From Neobacillus niacini NBRC 15566 (lineage in GTDB: Bacteria; Bacillota; Bacilli; Bacillales; Cytobacillaceae), in the NCBI RefSeq assembly GCF_001591505.1, contig NZ_BCVA01000046.1, positions 1 through 48,698 on the forward strand: a stretch of 48,698 nucleotides of DNA, in the 5' to 3' direction. Position numbers and translations under genes: made by a program. The notes beneath the pieces were generated by a model, which ran no database searches, was not told the DNA's origin, and saw only the letters and a program-made list of their open reading frames with translations. Positions 32,501 through 40,892 of the stretch are shown here, piece after piece; the stretch's first letter is position 1; every line of letters starts with the position of its first letter.

Positions 32501-33475
32501 ATGAAATACTTAACGATTGATGGAATCGAAAATCAGCAGCCTGTCAAAATTGAAGTATCACCGCTTATTTTGGGATCTGGCGACTTTTTTCAATTCAATC
32601 CGGAAAATGTTACGAAGATGCTAGATACATTTGTGGAAATTGGCGGTAATACATTGGACACAGCCCATCAATATATCCGCGGTGAAGAAATTATCGGGCA
32701 GTGGATGAAAGAACGTGGAAACCGTGAGAAAATCACGATTTTAACAAAAGGTGCTCATAATGATGACGGCGAACCTGGCAAACGTGTGAATCCCCAGTCG
32801 ATTACAAAGGATTTGTTTGAAAGCTTGGAGCGCTTGCAAACAACGTATATTGATTTATACGCCCTACATCGTGATGACGAAGAGGTTGAAGTGGGACCAA
32901 TCCTAGAAATTCTTAATGAACATATCAAAGCAGGACGAATCAAAGCGATTGGGGTTTCCAATTGGACGACCCAACGCTTGGAAGAGGCAAATGTCTATGC
33001 AAAAGAACACAATCTGATTCCTTTTACCTTCAACAGCCCAAATTTAAGTCTAGCGAAGTGTCTCATCCCTCGCTGGCCTGGCTGTGTCTCTGCTGATGAA
33101 GAGATGGTTCACTATCATGAAAACCATCAATTGCCATTATTAGCTTGGTCTTCGCAGGCGGGTGGTTTCTTCTCGGGGGCATTCACACCGGAAAACCGTG
33201 AGAATCAGGAAATGGTAGAGGTTTATTATTCCGAAGAGAACTGGGAACGATTTGACCGGGCAAAGGAGCTTGCCGCAAAGCTTGGCGTGACACCGATTCA
33301 GGTAGCTCTTTCCTATGTGTTAAACCAGTCCTTTCCGACAGCGGCTATTATTGGTCCTGAAAAAGTAACCGAGCTGATGTCTTCTTTCAAGGGCTCCCAA
33401 CTGGAGCTCTCTCATGATATCGTGAAATGGCTTGATTTACGGATAGCTGAAAAACCTGTTCTATTAAACTCTTAA
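32501..33475 (+). CDS. aldo/keto reductase
   Basis: 324 residues; GGAGGG before the ATG at 32501 decides the start over the ATG at 32480. An NADPH- or NADH-dependent TIM-barrel oxidoreductase. The catalytic tetrad is visible: LDTAHQY (aspartate and tyrosine, near 47-52), ILTKGAH (lysine near 82) and YALHRDD (histidine near 122). IGVSNW and the C-terminal IIGPEKVTEL cofactor site are intact. The inositol dehydrogenase iolG is absent from the window, so this protein may supply a dehydrogenase or reductase step on inositol, inosose or a mannosyl-inositol. That role is a hypothesis. It is similar in kind to IolS of B. subtilis, whose own function is unsettled. Confidence 0.85.
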   Translation: MKYLTIDGIENQQPVKIEVSPLILGSGDFFQFNPENVTKMLDTFVEIGGNTLDTAHQYIRGEEIIGQWMKERGNREKITILTKGAHNDDGEPGKRVNPQSITKDLFESLERLQTTYIDLYALHRDDEEVEVGPILEILNEHIKAGRIKAIGVSNWTTQRLEEANVYAKEHNLIPFTFNSPNLSLAKCLIPRWPGCVSADEEMVHYHENHQLPLLAWSSQAGGFFSGAFTPENRENQEMVEVYYSEENWERFDRAKELAAKLGVTPIQVALSYVLNQSFPTAAIIGPEKVTELMSSFKGSQLELSHDIVKWLDLRIAEKPVLLNS

Positions 33476-33515
33476 TTTAAAAATCTATCAAGGTTCCTTA
33501 GAAAGGTGATTGTAC

Positions 33516-34280
33516 ATGAAACATAAATTTGCCGCTCAGCTTTACACCTTACGTAATGAGCTTGAAAAAGATTTCCCCGGGGTGTTAAGAACGTTAAAAA
33601 ATATGGGATGGGAAGCTGTTCAAATTGATGGTCTATTCGGATACCCGGCTGAAGAAATTGCTGCGGTGCTGAAAGAAACAGGCTTAAAGGTAGCCGGCAT
33701 GCATGTCAGTCTTGACCGACTGAACAATGAACTGAAAACAGTATTAAGAGAAGCGGATCTTTTCGGAACAACCCATTTATACTGTCCCTATCTAGATGAG
33801 GAATACCTGAATGTTGACGGCTATAAGCAGGTAAAGCGGGAGCTATTAGAAGTCGCGAGAAAGGTTTCCCCATTAGGCTATCGTGTCGGTTACCATAACG
33901 AAGACTACGACTTTCAAACAGAAGTGGATGGGCAGTATGCTCTTACTTACATGCTAAAACCGGAAGGCAACCAGTTTATCATTCCGGAGCTTGATACGTA
34001 CTGGATTAAAAAAGCTGGAGAAGACCCGCTATCGTATATTCAAAAATTCCCAAATCGAATTCCGATTTTACACTTTAAAGATATGACAAAGGATGAGAGA
34101 CAAACCTTTGCCGAAGTAGGTACAGGCAGCATTGACTTTGAACCAATCCTGCAATGGGGCGAAGAAAATGGAGTGGTATACTATTGTGTGGAGCAAGATT
34201 ATTGTCCAGGAAGTCCATTTGATAGTTTAGAAATCAGCTTAACGAATCTAGTGAAAATGTCAGAGAGACTGGGGCTATAA
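33516..34280 (+). CDS. TIM-barrel sugar phosphate isomerase/epimerase (AP endonuclease family 2 fold)
   Basis: 254 residues; the ATG at 33516 is preceded by AAAGGTGAT and is preferred to the TTG at 33510. Family members include IolE, IolI and xylose-isomerase-like epimerases. The metal ligands look present: GMHVSLD near 66, YHNEDYDF near 130, ELDTYW near 154, ILHFKDM near 183 and EVGTGSIDF followed by VEQDY near 223. It is shorter than B. subtilis IolE and I cannot assign it to IolE or IolI with confidence. Since iolE and iolI are otherwise missing, it may perform the inosose dehydration or isomerisation step, or cleave an oxidised glycoside. Confidence 0.8.
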   Translation: MKHKFAAQLYTLRNELEKDFPGVLRTLKNMGWEAVQIDGLFGYPAEEIAAVLKETGLKVAGMHVSLDRLNNELKTVLREADLFGTTHLYCPYLDEEYLNVDGYKQVKRELLEVARKVSPLGYRVGYHNEDYDFQTEVDGQYALTYMLKPEGNQFIIPELDTYWIKKAGEDPLSYIQKFPNRIPILHFKDMTKDERQTFAEVGTGSIDFEPILQWGEENGVVYYCVEQDYCPGSPFDSLEISLTNLVKMSERLGL

Positions 34281-34310
34281 TCGATCATTAATAGTGTGAC
34301 CATCAGTTCA

Positions 34311-34340
34311 AATACCACAGTTCCGATACTGTGGTATTTT
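34311..34340 (+). terminator. terminator/attenuator between the isomerase and iolC
   Basis: AATACCACAG (34311-34320) pairs perfectly with CTGTGGTATT (34329-34338) and leads into TTTTC. It would reduce read-through from the glycan genes into iolCADB. Confidence 0.65.
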
Positions 34341-34360
34341 CTGCAAACGGGGCACGATCG

Positions 34361-34388
34361 TTGTATTATCGCAGTTTGAATCTATAGG
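34361..34388 (+). promoter_or_regulatory. possible promoter of iolC
   Basis: TTGTAT (34361-34366), 16 bases, TATAGG (34383-34388). The hexamers are imperfect. It would provide independent expression after the preceding terminator. Confidence 0.35.
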
Positions 34389-34410
34389 AATATAGGACGG
34401 AGGAATTATC

Positions 34411-35412
34411 ATGAATCCCTTAACATTTGACCAATCCCGGCCGCTTGATCTCATTGCCATTGGCCGCCTTTGCATTGACTTGAATGCCAATGAAATCCAT
34501 CGGCCGATGGAAGAAACTAGTACATTTACAAAATATGTTGGCGGGTCACCTGCGAATATTGCCATTGGATCGGCAAGGCTCGGGCAGAAAACAGGATTTA
34601 TTGGCAAGGTATCAGACGACCAGATGGGCCGATTCATTACTCAGTACCTTGAAAAAAATGATATTGATACGAGCAGTGTGACAATTGATCGGACGGGTGC
34701 TGTTACCGGTCTAGCTTTTACAGAGATTAAGAGTCCGAGTGAATGCAGCATTTTAATGTACCGTGACAATGTCGCAGATTTGCTGCTCCATCCAGCTGAA
34801 ATCAATGAAAACTATATTAAACAGGCAAAAGCACTTCTGGTTTCAGGAACAGCACTTGCAAAGAGCCCGTCACGTGAAGCGGTTTTCCTAGCCCTTGAAT
34901 ATGCTGTGAAGCACCAAGTGGCCGTATTTTTCGATCTTGATTATCGTCCCTATACGTGGACCGATGAAGCGGAAACGGCCATTTATTACAATTTGGCAGC
35001 TGAAAAATGTGATGTAATTATCGGTACACGTGAAGAGTTTAATATGATGGAAAGCATGTTAAATATGACAGAGGCAGATGACCGTAGTACCGCAAATCGC
35101 TGGTTCTCCCACCGTGCCGAGATTGTGGTGATCAAACATGGGGGAGCCGGTTCGATTGCCTACACGAAAGACGGGGAGTCCCACCGAAGCGGTATTTTTA
35201 AAACAAATGTACTGAAAACCTTTGGTGCCGGGGATTCATATGCCTCTGCCTTCATTTACGGTCTAATGAAAGGCAAAGACATCAGCGAGGCCATGAAAAT
35301 GGGGAGCGCATCCGCATCCCTTGTCATTTCCCGACACAGCTGTTCAGATGCCATGCCAACAGCGGAGGAATTACTGGAACAACTAAATACAGGTGTGTAT
35401 GAACCAGTTTAA
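34411..35412 (+). CDS. iolC: 5-dehydro-2-deoxygluconokinase
   Basis: 333 residues; GGAGG before the ATG. PfkB-family kinase that phosphorylates 5-dehydro-2-deoxygluconate, giving the substrate of IolJ. Signatures: AIGRLCIDLNANE at the start, YVGGSPANIAIGSARLG near 47 (PfkB motif 1), FDLDYRPYTW near 173, GTREEFNMM, and FGAGDSYASAFIYGL near 270, with the catalytic aspartate in GAGDS. Residue pattern and length match IolC of Bacillus. It begins the conventional iol block and is 54 bp from iolA. Confidence 0.92.
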   Translation: MNPLTFDQSRPLDLIAIGRLCIDLNANEIHRPMEETSTFTKYVGGSPANIAIGSARLGQKTGFIGKVSDDQMGRFITQYLEKNDIDTSSVTIDRTGAVTGLAFTEIKSPSECSILMYRDNVADLLLHPAEINENYIKQAKALLVSGTALAKSPSREAVFLALEYAVKHQVAVFFDLDYRPYTWTDEAETAIYYNLAAEKCDVIIGTREEFNMMESMLNMTEADDRSTANRWFSHRAEIVVIKHGGAGSIAYTKDGESHRSGIFKTNVLKTFGAGDSYASAFIYGLMKGKDISEAMKMGSASASLVISRHSCSDAMPTAEELLEQLNTGVYEPV

Positions 35413-35466
35413 TAGATTGGTTGTTTTCGTAAAAGAAAGAGCCAATGAAATAAGGAGAGATCGTAG

Positions 35467-36930
35467 ATGACAAACACAACCGTTACACTACTAAAAAATT
35501 TTATCGGCGGCGAGTGGGTCGCCTCCGCTTCAGATAAAACAGAAATCGTTGTAAACCCGGCTACAGGTAAAGCGCTGGCAGAAGTGCCTTTATCAACGAA
35601 AGAAGATGTAAATCGTGCTGTTCAAGCTGCAAATGAAGCATTTAAAACATGGTCGCAGGTTTCCGTTCCGAAGCGGGCTCGTATTCTTTTTAAATATCAG
35701 CAGCTTCTGGTTGAGCATTGGGATGAACTTGCCAAGCTCATAACGATAGAGAACGGTAAAAGCTATTCAGAGGCACAAGGGGAAGTACTAAGGGGAATTG
35801 AATGTGTAGAGTTTGCAGCTGGAGCACCGACATTAATGATGGGAAAACAACTTCCTGATATTGCTACCAACATCGAGTCAGGCATGTACCGGTACCCGCT
35901 GGGTGTGGTTGGCGGGATTACGCCGTTTAACTTTCCGATGATGGTTCCATGCTGGATGTTCCCGCTTGCGATTGCTTGCGGAAATACCTTTGTCCTAAAA
36001 CCATCTGAACGGACACCGATTCTGGCCGCCCGCCTTGCTGAGCTTTTTGAAGAAGCCGGTCTGCCGAAGGGTGTATTAAACATTGTTAATGGCGCACATG
36101 ATGTCGTGAACGGTATTCTTGAGCACAAACTTGTAAAAGCTATTTCTTTTGTTGGTTCTCAGCCGGTTGCCGAATATGTCTATAAGACAGGGACTGCTCA
36201 TCTAAAGCGTGTTCAGGCACTTGCCGGAGCCAAGAACCATTCGATTGTCTTAAAGGATGCAAATCTTGATGTGGCCGTGAAGGAAATTACGAGTGCTGCC
36301 TTTGGTTCCGCGGGGGAACGCTGTATGGCGGCAGCGGTAGTAGCAGTTGAGGAGTCGGTTGCAGATGAACTTGTCGCGAAGCTAAAGCAGGCCGCCAATG
36401 AGATTGTGATCGGTGATGGACTTGAAGAAGGGGTCTTCCTTGGTCCGGTTATTCGTGATTCCCATAAGGAGCGGACGCTTGGATACATTGCATCTGGTGT
36501 TGAGCAGGGAGCTGTGCTAGTTCGTGACGGCAGGGAGGATGAAGCCGTAAAAGGAGAAGGTTATTTTGTTGGGCCAACGATTTTCGATCACGTTACGCAA
36601 GAAATGAAAATCTGGCAGGATGAAGTATTTGCACCGGTCCTTTCCATTGTTCGTGTAAAAGATTTAACGGAAGCTGTTGAAGTGGCCAATGCTTCACCAT
36701 TCGCAAATGGGGCCTGTCTCTATACGGACAGTGCTTCGGCGATTCGTCAGTTCCGTGAAACCATCGATGCGGGTATGCTCGGAGTTAATCTTGGCGTACC
36801 GGCACCTATGGCGTTCTTCCCGTTCTCAGGATACAAAGATTCCTTCTACGGTGATCTGCATGCCAACGGCACAGACGGCGTGGAATTCTATACTAGAAAG
36901 AAAATGGTTACAGCGCGTTTCGTAAACTAG
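35467..36930 (+). CDS. iolA: methylmalonate/malonate-semialdehyde dehydrogenase
   Basis: 487 residues; AAGGAGAG before the ATG. CoA-acylating aldehyde dehydrogenase that turns malonic semialdehyde from IolJ into acetyl-CoA, CO2 and NADH. FVLKPSERTP and FVGSQPVAEYVY mark the cofactor fold, AGAKNHSIVL the general region, and GSAGERCMA the catalytic cysteine near 284. GVVGGITPFNFPMMVPCW is typical of the MMSDH subgroup. Followed not by the next iol gene but by an 846-bp gap containing array 2 and its flanking inverted repeats. Confidence 0.93.
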   Translation: MTNTTVTLLKNFIGGEWVASASDKTEIVVNPATGKALAEVPLSTKEDVNRAVQAANEAFKTWSQVSVPKRARILFKYQQLLVEHWDELAKLITIENGKSYSEAQGEVLRGIECVEFAAGAPTLMMGKQLPDIATNIESGMYRYPLGVVGGITPFNFPMMVPCWMFPLAIACGNTFVLKPSERTPILAARLAELFEEAGLPKGVLNIVNGAHDVVNGILEHKLVKAISFVGSQPVAEYVYKTGTAHLKRVQALAGAKNHSIVLKDANLDVAVKEITSAAFGSAGERCMAAAVVAVEESVADELVAKLKQAANEIVIGDGLEEGVFLGPVIRDSHKERTLGYIASGVEQGAVLVRDGREDEAVKGEGYFVGPTIFDHVTQEMKIWQDEVFAPVLSIVRVKDLTEAVEVANASPFANGACLYTDSASAIRQFRETIDAGMLGVNLGVPAPMAFFPFSGYKDSFYGDLHANGTDGVEFYTRKKMVTARFVN

Positions 36931-36938
36931 GATTTTTG

Positions 36939-36988
36939 AAAAGGGGAAGAAGGTTGGACGACGGCTGTCCGTCTGCTTCCCTTTCATA
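36939..36988 (+). other. hairpin after iolA
   Basis: Nested arms (AAGGGGAAG with CTTCCCTTT; GGACG with a matching inner CGTCC-type arm) form a stem just past the iolA stop. No T-run follows, so it may protect mRNA ends rather than terminate. Confidence 0.4.
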
Positions 36989-37028
36989 GTTCCAAAGAGT
37001 TCGCGTTTTAACATTGGCTGCTTTAAAG

Positions 37029-37735
37029 AAAGCTTTGTTAAAGATAGATGTTGATTTTTTACGCGAAAAACCTTTTGAAGGACAAAACTCAATGGAAAGC
37101 GACCGGATTTGTCCTTCATCAACCTTATGAAGGACAAAACTCAATGGGAAGTTACCCGATATGTCCTTCATTAACCTAATGAAGGACAAAATTCAATGGG
37201 AAGTTACCTGATTTGTCCTTCATTAACCTTATGAAGGACAAAACTCAATGGGAAGCCACCCGATATGTCCTTCATGAACCTTATGAAGGACAAAACTCAA
37301 CGAGAAGCCACCGGATATGTCCTTCATCAACCTTATGAAGGACAAAACTCAACGAGAAGCCACCGGATTTGTCTTTCATGAACCTTCTGAGGGACAAAAC
37401 TCAATGGGAAGTCACCGGATTTGTCCTTCATCAACATTATGAAGGACAAAACTCAATGGGAAGTCACTGGATTTGTTCTTCATGAACCTTATGAAGGACA
37501 AAACTCAACGAGAAGCCACCGGATTCGTCCTTCATCAACCAATGAAGGACAAAACTCAACGAGAAGCCACCGGATTTGTCCTTCATCAAACTTACGAAGG
37601 ACAAAACTCAACGAGAAGCCACCGGATTTGTCTTTCATAAACCTTATGAGGGACAAAACTCAATGGGAAGTCACCCGACTTGTCCTTCATGACCTTTTAT
37701 ATTTAAAAATCAACAATGAAATTTAACAAAGCTTT
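37029..37735. repeat. 31-bp inverted repeats bounding array 2
   Basis: Left arm 37029-37059: AAAGCTTTGTTAAA, 7 unmatched bases, GTTGATTTTT. Right arm 37705-37735: AAAAATCAAC, 7 unmatched bases, TTTAACAAAGCTTT. The 14-bp and 10-bp blocks are perfect complements, and the spacers have equal length. The arms enclose the whole 12-unit array, either as ends of an inserted element or as a long-range mRNA stem. Confidence 0.85.
37077..37690. repeat. tandem palindromic array 2 (12 units of 52 bp) inside the iol operon
   Basis: GAAGGACAAAA-type unit starts occur at 37077, 37129, 37181, 37233, 37285, 37337, 37389, 37441, 37493, 37544, 37596 and 37648: spacing 52, with one of 51. In each unit ATGAAGGACAAA pairs with TTTGTCCTTCAT; a CAACCTT-like linker follows. 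52 is not a multiple of 3 and frames shift between units, so it is not coding. Inner sequences fall into two types (ACTCAATGGGAAG and ACTCAACGAGAAG), which suggests duplication of blocks of units. Confidence 0.92.
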
Positions 37736-37776
37736 ATAAAAAAGCCTATTTTACTGTTTTGAGAGGAGAATGACCG

Positions 37777-39696
37777 GTGAGTACCATTCGTTTAACGACC
37801 GCACAGGCACTGGTGAAATTTTTAAATAACCAGTATGTAGAGTTTGATGGCAGGAAAGAAAAATTTGTCAAAGGGATTTTTACGATTTTTGGTCATGGAA
37901 ATGTGTTGGGGTTGGGACAGGCGCTGGAAGAGGATCCCGGCGAATTGGTAGTGTATCAAGGACGGAATGAGCAGGGGATGGCGAATGCAGCGATGGCGTT
38001 TGCGAAGCAAAAACATCGGAAGCAAATTATCGCCTGCACCTCCTCTGTTGGACCGGGTTCGGCCAACATGATCACATCTGCCGCTGCGGCGACAGCCAAT
38101 AATATTCCGCTGCTACTTTTACCAGGTGATGTCTTTGCCACACGCCAGCCGGATCCAGTATTGCAGCAAATCGAACAAACGCATGATTTAACAATCTCCA
38201 CCAATGACGCATTTCGTGCAGTGAGTAAGTATTGGGACCGTGTTAACCGTCCGGAGCAGCTGATGTCAGCGATGTTAAATGCAATGCGCGTCTTAACCAA
38301 TCCGGCTGATACAGGGGCTGTTACCATTGCCCTTCCACAGGACGTTCAGGGAGAAGCATGGGATTTTCCGTTACGTTTGTTTGAAAAACGGGTACACAGA
38401 ATTGAGCGCCGCCAGCCTTCTGTTGAAAGTGTCAATGACGCGGTGAAACTGATTCAATCAAAGAAAAAGCCGTTGCTGATTCTTGGCGGTGGTGTCCGCT
38501 ATTCAGAAGCCGCTGATGCGTTTTTACAGTTCGCGGAAAACTTCCATATTCCGTTTGCGGAAACACAGGCAGGCAAAAGCGGAGTGGGAAGCGGGCATAA
38601 CCTGAATTTGGGCGGGCTCGGTGTAACCGGCAACTTGGCAGCGAATACGATTGCGAAGGAAGCTGATTTAATCATCGGAGTCGGAACACGGTTTACTGAC
38701 TTTACCACTGCATCGAAGCAACTTTTTTCAAATGCAGATGTTTTAACCATTAATATATCAGAATTCCATGCCTCTAAGCTGGAGGCAGTTAAGGTTGTGG
38801 CTGACGCCAAGGCGGGGCTTGAAGCTATTTCCAGACAGTTGCATGGTTATAAAACGAGCTATCAAAATGAAATTAGTGAAGCAAAACAAGCCTGGCTGAA
38901 GGAACTGGAACGCTTGTCGGACATTTGTTACGGTGAGAACTTTGTACCGGAAATCGCCGGACACCTTGATGAAGAGTTGGCGGAATATAAAAAAGCGTTA
39001 GGAACAGAGCTTGTGCAAACGAGTGTGATTGCCAAGTTAAACGAGTGTCTAGACGATAATGCGATTATCGTGGGGGCGGCAGGAAGTCTGCCGGGTGACT
39101 TACAGCGGATGTGGATGTCCAAATCCACAAATAGCTACCATATGGAGTACGGATATTCCTTGATGGGCTACGAAATCGCCGGAGCACTTGGGGTTAAACT
39201 AGCCGCTCCGAACCAAGAGGTCTATGCCATGACAGGTGATGGCAGCTATTTAATGCTTCATTCGGAACTGGTGACCTCCCTTCAGGAAGGGAAAAAAATA
39301 AATGTGATTCTTTTCGATAACTCTGGTTTTGGCTGTATTAATAATCTCCAGATGGGCAATGGCATGGGCAGCTTTGGGACGGAATTCCGAAAACGAAACC
39401 ATGAGACGGGTAACCTGGATGGCCCGCTGATGACGATTGATTTTGCCAAGGTGGCGGAGGGCTACGGGGCAAAAACATATTCTGTCCGGACAATGGAAGA
39501 ATTACAAGCAGCGATTGCCGATGCGAAACAGCAAAAAGTCAGTACACTCATCGACATCAAGGTGCTGCCAAAAACGATGACAAATGGTTATGACGCGTGG
39601 TGGCATGTCGGTGTACCAGAGGTCTCGAAAAAGGAGAGTATCCAAACAGCCTTTGCCGAAAAGGAGACCGCTCTCGTAAAAGCACGTGCCTATTAG
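37777..39696 (+). CDS. iolD: 3D-(3,5/4)-trihydroxycyclohexane-1,2-dione hydrolase
   Basis: 639 residues, GTG start behind GAGGAG. Thiamine-diphosphate enzyme that opens the trihydroxycyclohexane-dione ring to 5-deoxyglucuronate. TPP-family pattern: NEQGMANAAMAFAKQ with the activating glutamate near 61, SSVGPGSANM, the central Rossmann domain, and MTGDGSYLMLHSELVTS near 486 with the TPP-binding GDG...N region ending DNSGFGCINNLQ. Length matches IolD of Bacillus. It is separated from iolA by array 2 and from iolB by a second repeat group. Confidence 0.93.
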   Translation: MSTIRLTTAQALVKFLNNQYVEFDGRKEKFVKGIFTIFGHGNVLGLGQALEEDPGELVVYQGRNEQGMANAAMAFAKQKHRKQIIACTSSVGPGSANMITSAAAATANNIPLLLLPGDVFATRQPDPVLQQIEQTHDLTISTNDAFRAVSKYWDRVNRPEQLMSAMLNAMRVLTNPADTGAVTIALPQDVQGEAWDFPLRLFEKRVHRIERRQPSVESVNDAVKLIQSKKKPLLILGGGVRYSEAADAFLQFAENFHIPFAETQAGKSGVGSGHNLNLGGLGVTGNLAANTIAKEADLIIGVGTRFTDFTTASKQLFSNADVLTINISEFHASKLEAVKVVADAKAGLEAISRQLHGYKTSYQNEISEAKQAWLKELERLSDICYGENFVPEIAGHLDEELAEYKKALGTELVQTSVIAKLNECLDDNAIIVGAAGSLPGDLQRMWMSKSTNSYHMEYGYSLMGYEIAGALGVKLAAPNQEVYAMTGDGSYLMLHSELVTSLQEGKKINVILFDNSGFGCINNLQMGNGMGSFGTEFRKRNHETGNLDGPLMTIDFAKVAEGYGAKTYSVRTMEELQAAIADAKQQKVSTLIDIKVLPKTMTNGYDAWWHVGVPEVSKKESIQTAFAEKETALVKARAY

Positions 39697-39758
39697 ATTT
39701 TTAGCTTGTGTTAATTAAGGTTGTTGATTTGCGCTCCAGTAACCAGCGATAGGAAAAC

Positions 39759-39946
39759 AAGCGGAGATTTTCCGATTAAATGCAGAATGGAGCCTGTTTC
39801 GGTGTAAATAAGCGGAGATTTTCCGGTTATGTAAAGCAAACCCCTCCATTTTCGCGTTTTTTGGATCAATAGGCGGAAATTCTCCGTCTATTTAAGCTAT
39901 TTTTTAATATGATTGCTAATTAAGCGGAATTCTTCCGTCTATTTAG
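39759..39946. repeat. four REP-like copies of AAGCGGARATTYTCCG
   Basis: Cores at 39761, 39812, 39873 and 39924, spaced 51, 61 and 51 bp: AAGCGGAGATTTTCCG twice, then AGGCGGAAATTCTCCG and AAGCGGAATTCTTCCG, the last two followed by TCTATTTA. Each core is a short imperfect palindrome. It fills the gap between iolD and iolB (378 bp). It is a different family from arrays 1-3 but has similar spacing. Confidence 0.75.
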
Positions 39947-40019
39947 AATTCCTAAATTAGTAACCTCAATATTGACCTTTAACACAGCCGAATTTTTTGA
40001 AAACAGCAGAACTGTAAAG

Positions 40020-40057
40020 AAGCGTCCTACTTCGCTGCAGGCGAAAGGCGGACGCTT
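40020..40057 (+). promoter_or_regulatory. strong hairpin ending 4 bases before the iolB ribosome site
   Basis: AAGCGTCC (40020-40027) pairs with GGACGCTT (40050-40057), with an inner TTCGC/GCGAA stem. No T-run, so not a terminator; its placement next to AGGAGG at 40061 suggests an mRNA processing or translation-control element. Confidence 0.6.
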
Positions 40058-40074
40058 TATAGGAGGAAATGAGC

Positions 40075-40863
40075 ATGTATGAAAAACTGGGTGAATTAAC
40101 ACAAGGATATACGGAAATCACGAGTATGGATGGTAAACATCCTGATATGCTGCAGGACATTGGGATTTACTCGCTTCTCTCAGGAGAATCCGAAACGGTG
40201 AGCGAAGTAAGGAAAGAGAGTGCAATCCTCCTTTTAGAGGGTGAAGTCAAGCTTGAGTGGAACGGTACGATTCAAGAGATGAAGCGTGATAGTGTGTTTG
40301 AAGAGGATCCATGGTGTCTCCACGTTCCAAAAGGGGTCGAGGTGAAGATAACAGCACTCTCTGACAGCGAAGTGCTCGTTCAGAAAACAGATAATGATAA
40401 GGAATTTAAACCAAAATTATATACACCGGAAGAATGCAGCAGCACCGTAGCTGGAGAAGGAGTATGGGACGGAACCGCTGAACGTGTGATCCGAACCATT
40501 TTTGATTATAACAATGCCCCTTATTCCAATTTAGTAATTGGCGAAGTAATTTCTTACCCAGGGCGCTGGTCAAGCTACCCGCCGCACCATCATCAGCAGC
40601 CAGAGGTGTACTACTACCGCTTTGATAAGCCTCAAGGGTTTGGCTGTGCCATGGTTGGAAGTGAGGCTTACCGTGTCGAGCATAATAGCTATATTACCAT
40701 CCCAGGGAATCTCGACCATCCTCAGGCTACGGCACCAGGGTATGCGATGTATTTTTGCTGGATGATTCGTCACCTGCACAACAATCCGTGGACAGAGCGC
40801 ATTATGGAGGAAGAGCATAAATGGCTTCTCGAACCTAATGCGAAAATCTGGCCTGAAAAATAA
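40075..40863 (+). CDS. iolB: 5-deoxy-glucuronate isomerase
   Basis: 262 residues. Isomerises 5-deoxyglucuronate to 5-dehydro-2-deoxygluconate for IolC. Bicupin fold; metal-binding cluster PPHHHQQPEVYYYRFDKPQGFG near 165-184 with two or three histidines and a glutamate, and the second-domain PGNLDHPQATAPGYAMYFCW. I use the ATG at 40075 because AGGAGG (40061-40066) would be only 2 bases from the ATG at 40069. Together with iolD it restores the B, C, D, A, J set of the pathway within the island. Confidence 0.93.
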   Translation: MYEKLGELTQGYTEITSMDGKHPDMLQDIGIYSLLSGESETVSEVRKESAILLLEGEVKLEWNGTIQEMKRDSVFEEDPWCLHVPKGVEVKITALSDSEVLVQKTDNDKEFKPKLYTPEECSSTVAGEGVWDGTAERVIRTIFDYNNAPYSNLVIGEVISYPGRWSSYPPHHHQQPEVYYYRFDKPQGFGCAMVGSEAYRVEHNSYITIPGNLDHPQATAPGYAMYFCWMIRHLHNNPWTERIMEEEHKWLLEPNAKIWPEK

Positions 40864-40892
40864 GGATATCCATCATAGGGAGGAACAGAAAA

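Noticed and set aside
36826..37189. Minus-strand frames overlapping the end of iolA and array 2 start
   Set aside because: They come from repeat units and the antisense of iolA; no ribosome site or known domain.
37077..37690. CRISPR array
   Set aside because: Same reasons as array 1: no unique spacers and no cas genes; inner sequences are shared among units.
37421..37726. 101-residue plus-strand frame inside array 2 with repeated peptide segments
   Set aside because: The 52-bp period shifts frame at each unit, and units are palindromic. Open frame is a by-product of the repeat.
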